Positions 25,211 to 34,473 of a stretch of DNA of 64,000 nt are shown here, piece by piece (position 1 is the first letter of the stretch; the number at the start of each line of letters is the position of its first letter). The translations under genes were made by a program, and so were the position numbers. Source of the DNA: Devosia nanyangense (GTDB lineage: Bacteria > Pseudomonadota > Alphaproteobacteria > Rhizobiales > Devosiaceae). Location of the stretch: positions 1 to 64,000 of the forward strand of contig JACRAF010000016.1 in the NCBI GenBank assembly GCA_016213505.1, read 5' to 3'. The notes under the pieces are model-generated. The model did no database searches, was not told the DNA's origin, and was given only the letters and a program-made list of their open reading frames with translations.

Positions 25211-26221
25211 ATGGCCAATCCGTTCTCCGAAATCGTCGACCTGCTGGCGCTCGTCCCCGAGGGCAACGAGGAGGCGGTCGACGCCGTCCGTCAGCACGAT
25301 GCGCAGCTGACCAAGCCGCCCGGCTCCCTCGGCAAGCTGGAGGAGCTGGTCGAGTGGCTGGCCCGCTGGCAGGGGAAGGCCAAGCCCACGCTCGACAACC
25401 CGATGGTCGCGATCTTTGCCGGCAATCATGGCGTGACCGACCAGGGCGTCTCGGCCTTTCCGCGCGAGGTGACGGCGCAGATGGTCGCCAATTTCACCGC
25501 GGGCGGCGCGGCGATAAGCCAGATCTGCGCGCTGCATGAGCTGAATTTGCGGGTCTTCGAGCTGGCGCTGGAGCTGCCCACCGGCGACATCACGCAGACC
25601 GCCGCGATGGACGACAAGATGTGCGCCGCGACCATCGCCTACGGCATGGAGGCGGTGGCTGGAAAACCCGATTGCCTCGCGATCGGCGAGATGGGGATCG
25701 GCAACACCACGGTGGCGGCAGCGATCTATGCGGCACTCTATGGCGGCACCGGCGCCGACTGGGTCGGGCGCGGCACCGGCGTCGACAATGCCGGGCTCGC
25801 CCGCAAGGCCGACGCCGTCGACCGCGCGCTGGCGCTGCACCGCGACGCGCTCGGCGATCCGCTGGCGATCCTCGCCAAACTCGGCGGCCGCGAGATCGCC
25901 GCGATGCTGGGCGCGATGGTGGCGGCGCGACACCAGAAGACCCCGGTGATCGTCGACGGGTTCGTCGCCACGAGCGCCGCGGCCATCGCGCACGCGGTCA
26001 ATCCGCACGCCATCGACCATTGTATCTTCGCGCATGTCTCGGCTGAGAGTGCACACGCCAAGGCGCTGGCGGCGATGGGCGTGACCCCGCTGCTCGATCT
26101 GGGCATGCGGCTGGGCGAGGGGAGCGGGGCGGCGCTCGGCATGGTGCTGGCCAAGACCGCACTGCATCTGCACCGCAATATGGCGACGTTCGCGAGCGCC
26201 GGCGTCAGCGGCAAGGACTAA
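25211..26221 (+). CDS. cobT: Nicotinate-nucleotide-dimethylbenzimidazole phosphoribosyltransferase
   Basis: A 336-residue enzyme that transfers ribose phosphate from nicotinate mononucleotide to dimethylbenzimidazole, giving alpha-ribazole phosphate for the lower B12 ligand. It has the base-binding 'QLTKPPGSLGKLEEL', 'FAGNHGVTDQGVSAFP', the phosphate loop 'IGEMGIGNTTVAAAI' and the catalytic Glu in 'LGEGSGAALG'. Together with divergent cobS it covers the lower-ligand end of the pathway. It overlaps the convergent histidine kinase gene by four bases. Confidence 0.95.
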   Translation: MANPFSEIVDLLALVPEGNEEAVDAVRQHDAQLTKPPGSLGKLEELVEWLARWQGKAKPTLDNPMVAIFAGNHGVTDQGVSAFPREVTAQMVANFTAGGAAISQICALHELNLRVFELALELPTGDITQTAAMDDKMCAATIAYGMEAVAGKPDCLAIGEMGIGNTTVAAAIYAALYGGTGADWVGRGTGVDNAGLARKADAVDRALALHRDALGDPLAILAKLGGREIAAMLGAMVAARHQKTPVIVDGFVATSAAAIAHAVNPHAIDHCIFAHVSAESAHAKALAAMGVTPLLDLGMRLGEGSGAALGMVLAKTALHLHRNMATFASAGVSGKD

Positions 26222-27759
26222 CCGCGGGTGCCGTCCGCTTCCGAGTAGATCTGCAGCCGTTCCTTGCGCTCGACCACCGGCGCCAATGCGTCCATGACGC
26301 GGGCGCGCGGGAAGGTGGCGATCACCTCGGTGCCGAAGCGCAGCTTCGAGAACAGGTCGAAGCGGCCCTGGTGCAGCTCCATGATCTTCTGCACGATCGG
26401 CAGGCCGAGGCCGGCGCCCTGCTCGGCGGTCTTCTGCGCAAGGCTGCCCTGGCCGAAAGACGAGAGCACGGTTGCGATCTCGTCCTCGGGGATGCCCGGC
26501 CCGTTGTCGCGCACCGACAGCATCTGTCCGCCATCGGTCGAGCGGGAGACCATCAGCGCGACCTTGCCCGATTGCGGCGTGAACTTGATGGCGTTGCTGA
26601 GCAGGTTGAGCACGACCTGCCGGATGGCGCGCTCGTCGCCCCACAGTTTGGGCAAGTTGGTGCCGTAGGTGAAACTGAGCTCGATGCCCTTGGCCTTGGC
26701 GCGGATCTCGACCATGCGCCGGCAATCCTCGGCGATATCGATGAGCGCCACGGCCTCCTCGTTGAGCTCGTACTTGCCCGCCTCGATGCGGCTCAGGTCG
26801 AGCAGTTCGTTGATGAGGTTCAACAGGTGCTGGCCGGAACTGTGGATGTCGCCGGCATATTCCTTGTATTGCGGTACGTTGTGGGGGCCGAGCAGCTCGG
26901 ACTTCAGCACCTCGGAAAAGCCGATGATGGCGTTCAGCGGCGTGCGCAGCTCGTGGCTCATGGTCGCGAGGAACTGCGATTTGGCGATGTTGGCCTGCTC
27001 GGCGTGCCGGCGCGCTTCGTCCGACATCTGGCGGGCCTCTTCGAGCTCGTTGATCAGCGCGTCCTTTTCGGCCTGGTGGGTGATGCCCTCGAGTTCGGAA
27101 GCATGCAGCTGGCGCGCGAGATAGACGAAGAAGATCTCGCCGCCGATGGTGACCGCCGCCAGCGACCAGTTGAGGGTGCCGCCGATGACGGCGAGGTCGA
27201 TGGCGACGGTGAGGGCGGTGGGCAACGTGCTCATCAGCGTCGCGCCGGGCAGGGTACGTGTCGAGACGGCGTTGGCGGCGATGCCGATCAGCGCGATGGC
27301 GAACATCACCACCGCGAGGTTCAGCTGGTTCTCCGCCACCAGCGAGAACAACGCCAGCAGCGACCAGGCGACGCCGTAGATCGTCTCGACGGTGATGAAC
27401 GTCGCCGTCCAGCGCCCGGCATTGAACTGGCTGGGGTGGATGCGCTTGAACCGGCGGCAGGCAAAGACCACGCCGACATTGGCCGCCGCGACGATCCCGG
27501 CCCAGGCCGCGGCGGCGAAAAGCGGGACCCACAGGCTCGAAAACAGCGCCAGGATGCCGAACATCACGGACAGCACGAGGGCGCCCGAGATGCGCGAGTC
27601 CGCGTACTCGTCGAGCAATTCGAAATCAAAGGAAGCGCGGGTGCCCGATGAGGACGTCAGCTTCTGGCGCGCGTCGAACACCGTCCGCTGCGCTTTGCGG
27701 CGCAGGTCGCGCCCCATCTGAGAGCGCACGTCGGCCTGATGCGCCGGCTCGAACGGCAT
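26218..27759 (-). CDS. Membrane sensor histidine kinase (PdhS/DivJ-like core)
   Basis: A 513-residue kinase. Residues about 58-215 hold six hydrophobic segments and no evident extracellular sensor domain. A short coiled coil (225-262) leads to the HisKA domain with phospho-acceptor His269 in 'ATMSHELRTPLNAIIGFSEV'. The HATPase part shows N box 'LLNLLSNAIKFT', G1 'DNGPGIP' and G2 'GAGLGLPIVQKIMELH'. The HisKA sequence is of the PdhS/DivJ/PleC type that talks to DivK in Hyphomicrobiales, but many paralogues share it. No response regulator gene is adjacent, so it is an orphan kinase here. Confidence 0.88.
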   Translation of the reverse strand: MPFEPAHQADVRSQMGRDLRRKAQRTVFDARQKLTSSSGTRASFDFELLDEYADSRISGALVLSVMFGILALFSSLWVPLFAAAAWAGIVAAANVGVVFACRRFKRIHPSQFNAGRWTATFITVETIYGVAWSLLALFSLVAENQLNLAVVMFAIALIGIAANAVSTRTLPGATLMSTLPTALTVAIDLAVIGGTLNWSLAAVTIGGEIFFVYLARQLHASELEGITHQAEKDALINELEEARQMSDEARRHAEQANIAKSQFLATMSHELRTPLNAIIGFSEVLKSELLGPHNVPQYKEYAGDIHSSGQHLLNLINELLDLSRIEAGKYELNEEAVALIDIAEDCRRMVEIRAKAKGIELSFTYGTNLPKLWGDERAIRQVVLNLLSNAIKFTPQSGKVALMVSRSTDGGQMLSVRDNGPGIPEDEIATVLSSFGQGSLAQKTAEQGAGLGLPIVQKIMELHQGRFDLFSKLRFGTEVIATFPRARVMDALAPVVERKERLQIYSEADGTRG

Positions 27760-27854
27760 AACGCGGTACTCAACTGACTCTGTGCTGCGAAAGAGCTACG
27801 CATTCGCTACGCTGACGGGAAACCCTATGCGCATCGTGGTTAAGGGGGAGTGAA

Positions 27855-28418
27855 ATGCGCGCCTCGCCGTGGTCGCGACGAACGCCCTCCCGCCGCCGGT
27901 TCGGTATGGCCGTCGCGGTGCTGGTGATCGCGCTGGTCGCCGCCACCGCGGCTTGGTTGACCCCGCCCGGCTCGCCGATCGAAGGCAAGCCCTACGTCAT
28001 CGATGGCGACACGCTGCGGATCGGTTCGACCCGCATCCGGCTCGGCGGCATCGACGCGCCGGAGCTCGACCAGACCTGCGCGACCAGCGCCGGCGCCGAA
28101 TGGTCGTGCGGCATCGAGGCCAGGGACTTCGTCGAAAAACTGGTGCGCGGCGACACCCTGTCGTGCCAGCGCAACGGCCGCGACCGTTACGGGCGCGCCC
28201 TCGCCAGGTGCACCGGCAAGGGGGCGGACATCGCCGAGGCGATCGTTGCGGCGGGGTGGGCGACGGCGGAGTTCGCCTATCTCGGGACCGAACTCGGAGC
28301 GCGCAATGCACGGCTCGGCATCTGGGAGGGCACGTTCATGTCGCCTGCCGATTGGCGGCGGAGCCACGGCGCCGAATCCCCGGGCTTCTGGGAATGGATA
28401 CGAGGCTGGTTCCAGTGA
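27855..28418 (+). CDS. Thermonuclease-like (SNase) protein with N-terminal membrane anchor/signal
   Basis: A 187-residue protein: a basic N-terminus and hydrophobic segment (about 18-36) place it in the membrane or periplasm, followed by a staphylococcal-nuclease domain. Catalytic-type residues appear as Asp in 'YVIDGDTLRIG', Arg in 'IRLGGIDAPELDQ', and 'GRDRYGRALARC'. SNase proteins cut single-stranded nucleic acids with Ca2+; this short alphaproteobacterial form has four Cys that may form disulfides. The start is fixed by AAGGGGGAG. It has no clear operon partner. Confidence 0.88.
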   Translation: MRASPWSRRTPSRRRFGMAVAVLVIALVAATAAWLTPPGSPIEGKPYVIDGDTLRIGSTRIRLGGIDAPELDQTCATSAGAEWSCGIEARDFVEKLVRGDTLSCQRNGRDRYGRALARCTGKGADIAEAIVAAGWATAEFAYLGTELGARNARLGIWEGTFMSPADWRRSHGAESPGFWEWIRGWFQ

Positions 28419-28425
28419 CCGTTCG

Positions 28426-28472
28426 CGCAACTATTTTGCGTTGACGAGGCATTTCGGCCGGGTGTAGTTGCG
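28426..28472. promoter_or_regulatory. Inverted repeat around the putative Lrp-gene promoter
   Basis: CGCAACTA (28426-28433) and TAGTTGCG (28465-28472) are exact reverse complements. Between them lies TTGACG (28441-28446), a good -35 hexamer; the -10 would fall on the second arm (TAGTTG at 28465). Position and symmetry suggest control of the following regulator gene, possibly by itself. Confidence 0.4.
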
Positions 28473-28524
28473 TTAGGGCGGACAATTTCTGGCTTTCCAG
28501 CAAACCCATTTCAGCGAGGGGCTC

Positions 28525-29010
28525 ATGCCGTTGGACAAGATCGATCGCAAGATTCTGGCATTGCTGCAGAAGGATGCGACCACTCCGGTCGCCGAAATCG
28601 GCCGCAAAGTAGGGCTGTCGACGACCCCGTGCTGGCGCCGCATCCAGAAGATGGAGGAGGACGGCGTCATCCGCGCCCGGGTCGCGGTGCTCGATCCCAC
28701 CAAGATCAACGCCGGTGTCACCGTGTTCGTCTCGGTCAAGACCAACGAGCACAACGAAGCCTGGATGCGCAAATTCGCTGCCGTGGTCGACGACTTCACC
28801 GAGGTCGTCGAGTTCTACCGGATGAGCGGCGACGTCGACTATCTGCTGCGCGTCGTGGTGCCCGACATCGCCGCCTACGATGCCTTCTACAAGAAGCTCA
28901 TCGGCAAGATCGCGCTCACCGACGTGAGCTCGTCGTTCGCCATGGGCCAGATCAAATACACCACCGCCCTGCCGCTCGAATTCGTCAGCGTCAGCGACGA
29001 GGACAAATAG
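28525..29010 (+). CDS. Lrp/AsnC-family transcriptional regulator
   Basis: A 161-residue regulator with an N-terminal HTH ('KIDRKILALLQKDATTPVAEIGRKVGLSTTPCWRRIQKMEEDGVI') and a C-terminal RAM domain ('VTVFVSVKTNEHNEAWMRKFAAVV', 'MSGDVDYLLRVVVPD'). Lrp-type proteins form octamers and sense amino acids or related molecules. The C-terminal 'DVSSSFAMGQIKYTTALPL' is common in alphaproteobacterial members. It may autoregulate via the flanking inverted repeat and is followed 12 bases later by the NYN-domain gene. Confidence 0.93.
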   Translation: MPLDKIDRKILALLQKDATTPVAEIGRKVGLSTTPCWRRIQKMEEDGVIRARVAVLDPTKINAGVTVFVSVKTNEHNEAWMRKFAAVVDDFTEVVEFYRMSGDVDYLLRVVVPDIAAYDAFYKKLIGKIALTDVSSSFAMGQIKYTTALPLEFVSVSDEDK

Positions 29011-29022
29011 GAGAGGCCTGAC

Positions 29023-29772
29023 ATGGCCGCCGAGGAGCGCTCTCGCCGCCTGGCCGTTCTGATCGACGCCGACAATGCCTCGGCCAAGATCGTCGATGGC
29101 CTGTTCGAGGAGATTGCAACCCTGGGTGAGGCGAGCGTTCGCCGCATCTACGGGGATTTTTCGAGCCCTCGTTCAAAGGCTTGGGCAGACGTGCTCACCA
29201 AGTTCGCGATCCTGCCGCAGCAGCAATTTGCCTATACCACCGGCAAGAACGCGTCCGACATCGCGCTGGTCATCGACGCGATGGACCTGCTGCATTCCGG
29301 CCGCTTCGACGGCTTCTGCCTCGTCTCGTCCGACAGCGACTTCACTCGGCTCGCCGCGCGCATCCGCGAAGAAGGCGCCGACGTATTCGGATTTGGCGAA
29401 CAAAAGACGCCCGAGAGCTTCCGCCAAGCCTGCCGCCGCTTCATCTACACCGAGAATCTCGGAATTCATGCCCCCGAGGCGGTGCAGCCCGTGCGCGCGC
29501 GCCATCCGATCGGCGAAGCGAAGAAGATGCTCGAGCGGGTCATCTCTGAGATGGGCGCGGACGGGGACTGGCAGTCGCTCGGTGGCGTTGGCAGCCAGCT
29601 GCTGAACCTTGCTCCCGACTTCGACGCGCGCAACTACGGCTTTGGCAAGCTCAGCGAACTGGTGAGCAAGATCGACTCGCTGGAGGTGACGTCGGAGGGT
29701 GGTCAGAAACGGGTGCGAAAGAAGCCCAAGGCTGCCAAAGCGCTCCCAAAAACGTCCAGGCCGAAAGCTTAG
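29023..29772 (+). CDS. NYN-domain (PIN-like) putative RNase with LOTUS/OST-HTH domain
   Basis: A 249-residue protein. The NYN nuclease domain (about 8-145) shows acidic residues in '[11 protein letters not shown]', '[15 protein letters not shown]' and '[20 protein letters not shown]'. The C-terminal half (about 165-225) is a LOTUS/OST-HTH RNA-binding module ('[44 protein letters not shown]'), followed by a Lys-rich tail. The combination suggests an RNA-targeted endonuclease. It is probably co-transcribed with the Lrp gene and overlaps convergent moaA by four bases. Confidence 0.88.
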   Translation: MAAEERSRRLAVLIDADNASAKIVDGLFEEIATLGEASVRRIYGDFSSPRSKAWADVLTKFAILPQQQFAYTTGKNASDIALVIDAMDLLHSGRFDGFCLVSSDSDFTRLAARIREEGADVFGFGEQKTPESFRQACRRFIYTENLGIHAPEAVQPVRARHPIGEAKKMLERVISEMGADGDWQSLGGVGSQLLNLAPDFDARNYGFGKLSELVSKIDSLEVTSEGGQKRVRKKPKAAKALPKTSRPKA

Positions 29773-30806
29773 CCCCCCGTCACGCTCATATGCCGGCTCA
29801 ACGCCGGGCCGGTGTGGTCGCGGTCGAGCACGAAATCGTGGCCCTTGGGCTTGAGCTGCATGGCGCGGTCGAGTGCGGCGTCCAGCGCAGCGGGGCCGTC
29901 GGTGCGCAGGGTCGCGCGCAGGTCGACCATGTCGTCCTGGCCGAGGCACATGTAGAGCTGGCCCGTCGCGGTGAGCCGGACGCGGTTGCAGCTCTCGCAG
30001 AAATTGTGACTCATCGGCGTAATAAAGCCGAGCAAGCCGTTGGTTTGCTTGACCCAATCGTAACGGGCGGGGCCGCCGCTGCGGTGGTCGGTGGGCTCCA
30101 ACGTGTACCTCGCGGCGAGCCGCTGGCGAAGTTCCTTGAGCGGCAGATAGCTGTCGACGCGGTCGATGCCGACTTCGCCCAGCGGCATGCCCTCGATCAG
30201 CGTCAGGCCGAAGCCGCGGCCGTGCGCCCAGGCCATCATCGGCTCGATCTCGTCGTCGTTGACGCCGCGCATGGCGACCATATTGATCTTGATCTTGAGG
30301 CCGGCCTCCGCAGCAGCATCGATGCCGTCGAGCACGTCGGCGATCCTGCCGCGCCGCGTGATGGCGCGGAACCGGCCTTCATCGAGCGTGTCGAGCGAAA
30401 CGTTGATGCGCCGGACGCCGGCGCGCGCCAGACCCTCGGCATGGCGGCGGAGCTGGCTGCCATTGGTGGTCAGCGTCAGCTCGTCGAGGCCGCTGCCGAT
30501 GTAGCCGCCGAGCCGCTCCACCAGCTCCATGATGTCGCGCCGGACCAGCGGCTCGCCGCCCGTCAGCCGGATCTTCCGCGTACCGCGGGCGATGAACGCG
30601 GAGGCGATCGCATCGATTTCCTCGAAACTCAGCACCTCGCTCTTGGGCAGGAACTCCATGTGCTCGGACATGCAGTAGACGCAGCGGAAATCGCAGCGGT
30701 CCGTGACGGAGACGCGCAGATAGCTGATTTGCCGGCCATAGCGGTCGATCAGCGGCCGGACGGCGTGGGTGGGGAGGATGTCGCGCTGCGAATAGAGGAG
30801 TGTCAT
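29769..30806 (-). CDS. moaA: GTP 3',8-cyclase, molybdenum cofactor biosynthesis
   Basis: A 345-residue radical SAM enzyme that starts molybdopterin synthesis from GTP. The N-terminal cluster is 'CDFRCVYC' (CxxxCxxC), and the second, substrate-binding cluster is formed by '[22 protein letters not shown]'. It also has '[13 protein letters not shown]' and 'TLTTNGSQL'. The start at 30806 gives the expected size; the ribosome site is poor. It is a single gene here: no moaB/moaC/mogA neighbour and only 34 bases of leader before the LDT terminator, so no molybdenum-cofactor riboswitch fits. Confidence 0.95.
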   Translation of the reverse strand: MTLLYSQRDILPTHAVRPLIDRYGRQISYLRVSVTDRCDFRCVYCMSEHMEFLPKSEVLSFEEIDAIASAFIARGTRKIRLTGGEPLVRRDIMELVERLGGYIGSGLDELTLTTNGSQLRRHAEGLARAGVRRINVSLDTLDEGRFRAITRRGRIADVLDGIDAAAEAGLKIKINMVAMRGVNDDEIEPMMAWAHGRGFGLTLIEGMPLGEVGIDRVDSYLPLKELRQRLAARYTLEPTDHRSGGPARYDWVKQTNGLLGFITPMSHNFCESCNRVRLTATGQLYMCLGQDDMVDLRATLRTDGPAALDAALDRAMQLKPKGHDFVLDRDHTGPALSRHMSVTGG

Positions 30807-30841
30807 GGGCGGCAAGATAGCGGCCCTCGCGCCAAACAGAA

Positions 30842-30865
30842 AGGCCGGCCCCAAGGGACCGGCCT
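30842..30865 (-). terminator. Rho-independent terminator of the L,D-transpeptidase gene
   Basis: AGGCCGG...CCGGCCT arms with a short inner stem form a GC-rich hairpin. On the minus strand it is followed by TTTCTGTTT, and it lies 22 bases after the transpeptidase stop codon, so transcription of that gene should end here before moaA. Confidence 0.7.
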
Positions 30866-30886
30866 CATTGTTCCGCGATTTCGCCG

Positions 30887-31480
30887 TTACTGGTGGACGA
30901 CGACCAGCGAGCCGACCTTGGCGCGCTCGTAGAGATCGATGATGTCCTCGTTGGTCAAGCGGATGCAGCCGGACGACACCGCTTGGCCGATGGTCCAGGG
31001 CTCCGACGTCCCGTGCAGGCGGTAGAGCGTCGCGCCGATATAGAGCGCGCGGGCGCCGAGCGGATTGTCCGGGCCGCCCGGCATGTAGGCCGGCAGATCG
31101 GGCACGCGCTTGCGCATCTCGGCCGGCGGGGTCCAGCCCGGCCATTCCGCCTTGCGGCTGATCTTGTGTTGGCCCGCCCAGCGGAAGCCGTCGCGGCCGA
31201 CACCGATGCCGTACTTGATCGCCTCGCCGCCGGGCAGCACGAAATAGAGCCGGCGTTCCGACGTCTCGACGATGATGGTGCCCGGCTTGAATTTGCCGTC
31301 ATAGGGAACGGTCGTGCGCGGGATCGGCTTGTAACTGCCATGTCCGCGCGGGCTGATGACGCGTTCTTCCCACTGGTTGGTATCGGGATTGTAGTAGAGC
31401 TTGGCCATCGTCGGGGTCGCCGCCGACACCGAAATGAGGGCCGCGAGCAACGCGACCAGAACGATCTTCAGTCGATTCAT
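30887..31480 (-). CDS. L,D-transpeptidase (YkuD/ErfK family)
   Basis: A 197-residue exported enzyme with a signal peptide (about 1-26, '[19 protein letters not shown]'). The YkuD domain has the catalytic motif '[25 protein letters not shown]' (His, then S-x-G-C-x-R). It makes 3-3 cross-links in peptidoglycan or attaches proteins to it; alphaproteobacteria usually carry many paralogues. The length is normal for single-domain members without LysM. It is a single gene with its own terminator, divergent from rpiA. Confidence 0.93.
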   Translation of the reverse strand: MNRLKIVLVALLAALISVSAATPTMAKLYYNPDTNQWEERVISPRGHGSYKPIPRTTVPYDGKFKPGTIIVETSERRLYFVLPGGEAIKYGIGVGRDGFRWAGQHKISRKAEWPGWTPPAEMRKRVPDLPAYMPGGPDNPLGARALYIGATLYRLHGTSEPWTIGQAVSSGCIRLTNEDIIDLYERAKVGSLVVVHQ

Positions 31481-31658
31481 GTTTGCCTCTGAGCGATGCG
31501 GGGGCGAGCGTCCCCGGCAAGTCGTGGTCTTTGCTTAGCCAAATTGCCGATTGCCCGAAAGTGGCGCGTCGCAGGATTCCACGGCGCGAGCTAGAGCTAA
31601 AGGCGGCTGTGTTGCGGCAAAGCGACAATCCTCGATCACCAATGCGTGAGGTCGCCTG

Positions 31659-31687
31659 TTGACAGGGCCGGTGGCGCCTCCTAGCAC
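31659..31687 (+). promoter_or_regulatory. Candidate sigma-70 promoter of rpiA
   Basis: TTGACA at 31659-31664 is followed after 17 bases by TAGCAC at 31682-31687. It ends 21 bases before the rpiA start codon. The -35 is perfect, the -10 only moderate; no other hexamer pair of this quality was noticed in the 228-base gap. Confidence 0.5.
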
Positions 31688-31708
31688 CTGCGGCGCGAGG
31701 GAAATTGA

Positions 31709-32401
31709 TTGGGCAAAGATCTCAAGAGGCAAGCGGCAGCCGCGGCGCTGAGTGAAGTCCGGGCCGGCATGAAGCTGGGGCTCGGAACCGGCTCGACCGC
31801 GTGGCATTTCGTCGATCTTCTGGGTGAGCGCGTTCGCGCCGGGCTCGACTGCATCGCCGTCCCGACCTCGGAAGCGACTGCCGCGCAGGCCAGGGGCCTC
31901 GGCATTGCGCTGACCAGCCTCGACGAAACGCCCGAACTCGACCTGACCATCGACGGGGCGGACGAGATCGGGCCGGGCCTCGGCCTGATCAAAGGCGCCG
32001 GCGGTGCGATGCTGCGCGAAAAGATCGTCGCCGCGGCCTCCAAACGGATGATCGTGATCGCCGACCGCTCCAAGCTGGTCGCGACCCTGGGCCGTTTCCC
32101 GCTGCCGATCGAGGTGGACCGCTTCGGGCTCGGGGCAACGCGGTTCGCCCTCGAGCGGATTCTGGCGCGCCACCACGGCGAGGGCGCCGTGAAACTCCGT
32201 CACGTCGTGTCCGGCGAGCCCTTCGTCACCGACGGCGGGCATCTCATTGTCGATGCATTTTTTGGCCGCATTTCCGATCCAGAAGCGCTTTCGGCCGACC
32301 TGCGCGATGTGCCGGGGGTGGTCGGGCACGGGCTTTTCCTGAAGCTTTGCACCAGGGCCTACGTCGCCGGAAACGACGGCGTGGAGACAATCGACGCGTG
32401 A
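31709..32401 (+). CDS. rpiA: Ribose-5-phosphate isomerase A
   Basis: A 230-residue isomerase interconverting ribose 5-phosphate and ribulose 5-phosphate. Conserved parts are '[19 protein letters not shown]', the catalytic region '[31 protein letters not shown]' and '[12 protein letters not shown]'. The first codon appears to be TTG at 31709, preceded by GCGAGGGAA, since no ATG or GTG gives a full N-terminus. It is followed 34 bases later by the DUF2059 gene and then gor, an order seen widely in Hyphomicrobiales. Confidence 0.94.
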   Translation: MGKDLKRQAAAAALSEVRAGMKLGLGTGSTAWHFVDLLGERVRAGLDCIAVPTSEATAAQARGLGIALTSLDETPELDLTIDGADEIGPGLGLIKGAGGAMLREKIVAAASKRMIVIADRSKLVATLGRFPLPIEVDRFGLGATRFALERILARHHGEGAVKLRHVVSGEPFVTDGGHLIVDAFFGRISDPEALSADLRDVPGVVGHGLFLKLCTRAYVAGNDGVETIDA

Positions 32402-32435
32402 CGCCAGAAGTCACCAACCGGGGGTTAGAACGAAC

Positions 32436-32957
32436 ATGACGAACAGGAACCTGTCCCGACTGCGGCTGTGGGCGGCGCCTGCCGCCCTGGCCCTGTCGCT
32501 GGCCTTCGGCGCGGTAGCTCCGGCGCTGGCCCAGGAAATTCCGCCCGAGCTGCTGCAACTGGCGCGGCGGTACGTGGACCTGACCGACAAGGCCGGCATC
32601 TATGAAGCCGTGCTCGTCCAGACGGCCGCCCAGACCAGCAAGCTCCTGTCCCAGTCGAACCCCGAGATCAGCGACAAGATCGACGCCGCGATCGGCAAGA
32701 TCCTCGAGCAGTACAAGGGCAAGAAGGACGATCTGTTCAACCAGTTTGCCCGCGTCTACGCGACCACCTTCACCCAGGACGAACTGACCCAGATCGTGGC
32801 GTTCTACGAGACGCCGGCGGGGGTCAAGCTGGCGTCGTCGGCGCTCGACATCAACAAGGGCATCCGCGCGGTGATGGTGGTCTTCACCAACAATTTCGGC
32901 ACCGAATTCGTGACCAAGGTGCGCGCCGAGCTGAAGGCCCAGGGCTACAACGTCTAG
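32436..32957 (+). CDS. Exported DUF2059 protein
   Basis: A 173-residue protein with a signal peptide (about 1-32, ending 'APALAQ'). The helical DUF2059 domain includes 'FARVYATTFTQDELTQIVAFYETPAGVKLASSALDINKG', the family's best conserved segment. It should be periplasmic or secreted; no enzymatic residues are evident and the function is unknown. It is encoded between rpiA and gor and followed by a strong terminator, so it is probably the end of an rpiA transcript. Confidence 0.88.
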   Translation: MTNRNLSRLRLWAAPAALALSLAFGAVAPALAQEIPPELLQLARRYVDLTDKAGIYEAVLVQTAAQTSKLLSQSNPEISDKIDAAIGKILEQYKGKKDDLFNQFARVYATTFTQDELTQIVAFYETPAGVKLASSALDINKGIRAVMVVFTNNFGTEFVTKVRAELKAQGYNV

Positions 32958-32991
32958 CAGCATGCCGGCCCGCGCTCGCGCGTGATTGTTC

Positions 32992-33019
32992 GGGCCCCGC
33001 TTGTGCGGGGCCCTTTTTT
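32992..33019 (+). terminator. Rho-independent terminator after the DUF2059 gene
   Basis: GGGCCCCGC-TTGT-GCGGGGCCC is a perfect 9-base stem followed by TTTTTT. It lies 34 bases after the DUF2059 stop and 17 bases before the gor start, so gor must be transcribed by readthrough or from a promoter inside or upstream of this hairpin. Confidence 0.92.
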
Positions 33020-33036
33020 GTGCGACCGCGCGGGCC

Positions 33037-34410
33037 ATGGACAAGCAATACGATCTGATCGTCATCGGCGCCGGCTCGGGCGGCGTTCGCGCGGCGCGGG
33101 TCGCGGCCAACCACGGCGCCAAAGTCGCCATCGTCGAGGAATACCGGGTCGGCGGCACCTGCGTTATCCGGGGCTGCGTTCCCAAGAAGCTTTTCGTCTA
33201 TGCGAGCCGCTTCTCCGACATGTTCGAAGTCGCCGGCAGCTTCGGCTGGACGGTGGACGCCCAGTTCGACTGGCCGACCCTGGTCGCCAACAAGGACAAA
33301 GAGATCGCCCGGCTCGAGGCGGCCTATGTCGGCGCCCTCGAGCGAGCCGGCGTCGAGATCATCCGCGACCGGGCGGTGGTCACCGGCCCCAACGGCGTGA
33401 AACTCGTCAAAGGCGGTCGCGAACTCAGCACCAGATATATCCTCGTCGCGACCGGCGGACATCCTCGCATCCCGCACATCCCGGGCCGTGAGCTCGGGAT
33501 CACGTCGAACGAGGCGTTCCATCTCGAGACGCTCCCGCACTCGATCCTGATCGAGGGCGGCGGCTATGTCGCGGTGGAGTTCGCGACCATCTTTGCCGGA
33601 TTGGGCGTCGACACCACCATGATCTACCGCGGCGACAAGATTTTGCGCGGGTTCGATGAGGACTTGCGCGTCGGCCTTGAAGCCGGGCTTCAGGAGCGCG
33701 GCATCAGGATCATCTACCAAACCAATGTCCGCGGGCTCCAAAAACAGGGCGACGACATCCTCGTCCACTTCTCCGACGAGGTCGACGCGCCCTTCGGCGC
33801 GGTGATGTTCGCCACCGGCCGCGAGGCCAACTCGCACGGCATCGGGCTCGCGGAGGTGGGGGTCGAACTGCACTCGGGCGGCGCCATCAAGGTCGACAAA
33901 TACTCGCAGACCACCGTGCCCTCGATCTACGCAGTGGGCGATGTGACCGGCCGCGCGGCGCTGACCCCGGTCGCCGTCCGCGAGGGCTGGTACGTGGCCG
34001 AGACGCTGTTCAACAACAACCCGCTGGCGGTCGATCACAGCCAGATCGGCACTGCGGTCTTCGCCGAGCCGGAGGTCGGGACCATCGGTCTCACCGAGAC
34101 CGAGGCGGCCACGCATGGCGACATCGACGTGTTCGTCACCCGCTTCCGGCCGATGATCAACACGCTCACGAGCCACCCGGGGCGGATGATTCTGAAACTC
34201 ATCACCGAGGCCGAGGGCGACAAGGTGCTGGGCGTCCATATCATCGGACCGGGCGCCGCCGAGATGATCCAGCTGGTCGCCATCGCCATCGGCATGGGGG
34301 CAACCAAGGTCGATTTCGACCGCACCATGGCCATGCACCCCACCGCCGGCGAAGAACTGGTGACGTTCAAGGCCCCGAGCTACCGCTACCGGGGCGGGGC
34401 AAAGGTCTGA
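33037..34410 (+). CDS. gor: Glutathione-disulfide reductase
   Basis: A 457-residue FAD/NADPH disulfide reductase. The FAD motif is 'LIVIGAGSGGVRAARVAANHG', the redox-active disulfide is 'GGTCVIRGCVPKKLFVYAS', and the dimer-interface His is in 'AMHPTAGEELVTF'. The NADPH region 'LIEGGGYVAVEFATIFAGLG' and 'IYAVGDVTGRAALTPVAVREG' are as expected. The start at 33037 is chosen by homology of MDKQYDLIVIG; the upstream frame extends into the terminator. No strong ribosome site is visible (GACCGCGCGGGCC). Confidence 0.94.
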   Translation: MDKQYDLIVIGAGSGGVRAARVAANHGAKVAIVEEYRVGGTCVIRGCVPKKLFVYASRFSDMFEVAGSFGWTVDAQFDWPTLVANKDKEIARLEAAYVGALERAGVEIIRDRAVVTGPNGVKLVKGGRELSTRYILVATGGHPRIPHIPGRELGITSNEAFHLETLPHSILIEGGGYVAVEFATIFAGLGVDTTMIYRGDKILRGFDEDLRVGLEAGLQERGIRIIYQTNVRGLQKQGDDILVHFSDEVDAPFGAVMFATGREANSHGIGLAEVGVELHSGGAIKVDKYSQTTVPSIYAVGDVTGRAALTPVAVREGWYVAETLFNNNPLAVDHSQIGTAVFAEPEVGTIGLTETEAATHGDIDVFVTRFRPMINTLTSHPGRMILKLITEAEGDKVLGVHIIGPGAAEMIQLVAIAIGMGATKVDFDRTMAMHPTAGEELVTFKAPSYRYRGGAKV

Positions 34411-34440
34411 GCGCTTGCGGGTGGGCGTCACCCGCGCTAG
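34410..34440 (+). terminator. Hairpin after gor, possible weak terminator
   Basis: GCGGGTG (34417-34423) pairs with CACCCGC (34429-34435), and the outer AGCGC/GCGCT-like bases lengthen the stem. There is no T-run, so termination would be inefficient or Rho-assisted. It lies directly after the gor stop and before the DAHP synthase gene. Confidence 0.4.
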
Positions 34441-34473
34441 ACCGCGCCGACAACGCGTTGGCGAGTGAGACGA

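Noticed and set aside
30807..30886. Possible molybdenum-cofactor riboswitch before moaA
   Set aside because: The space holds mainly the terminator of the neighbouring L,D-transpeptidase gene and has no room for the aptamer.
34411..34473. Trp- or Phe-type leader peptide before DAHP synthase
   Set aside because: No short ORF with clustered aromatic codons is present; the hairpin there lacks a T-run.
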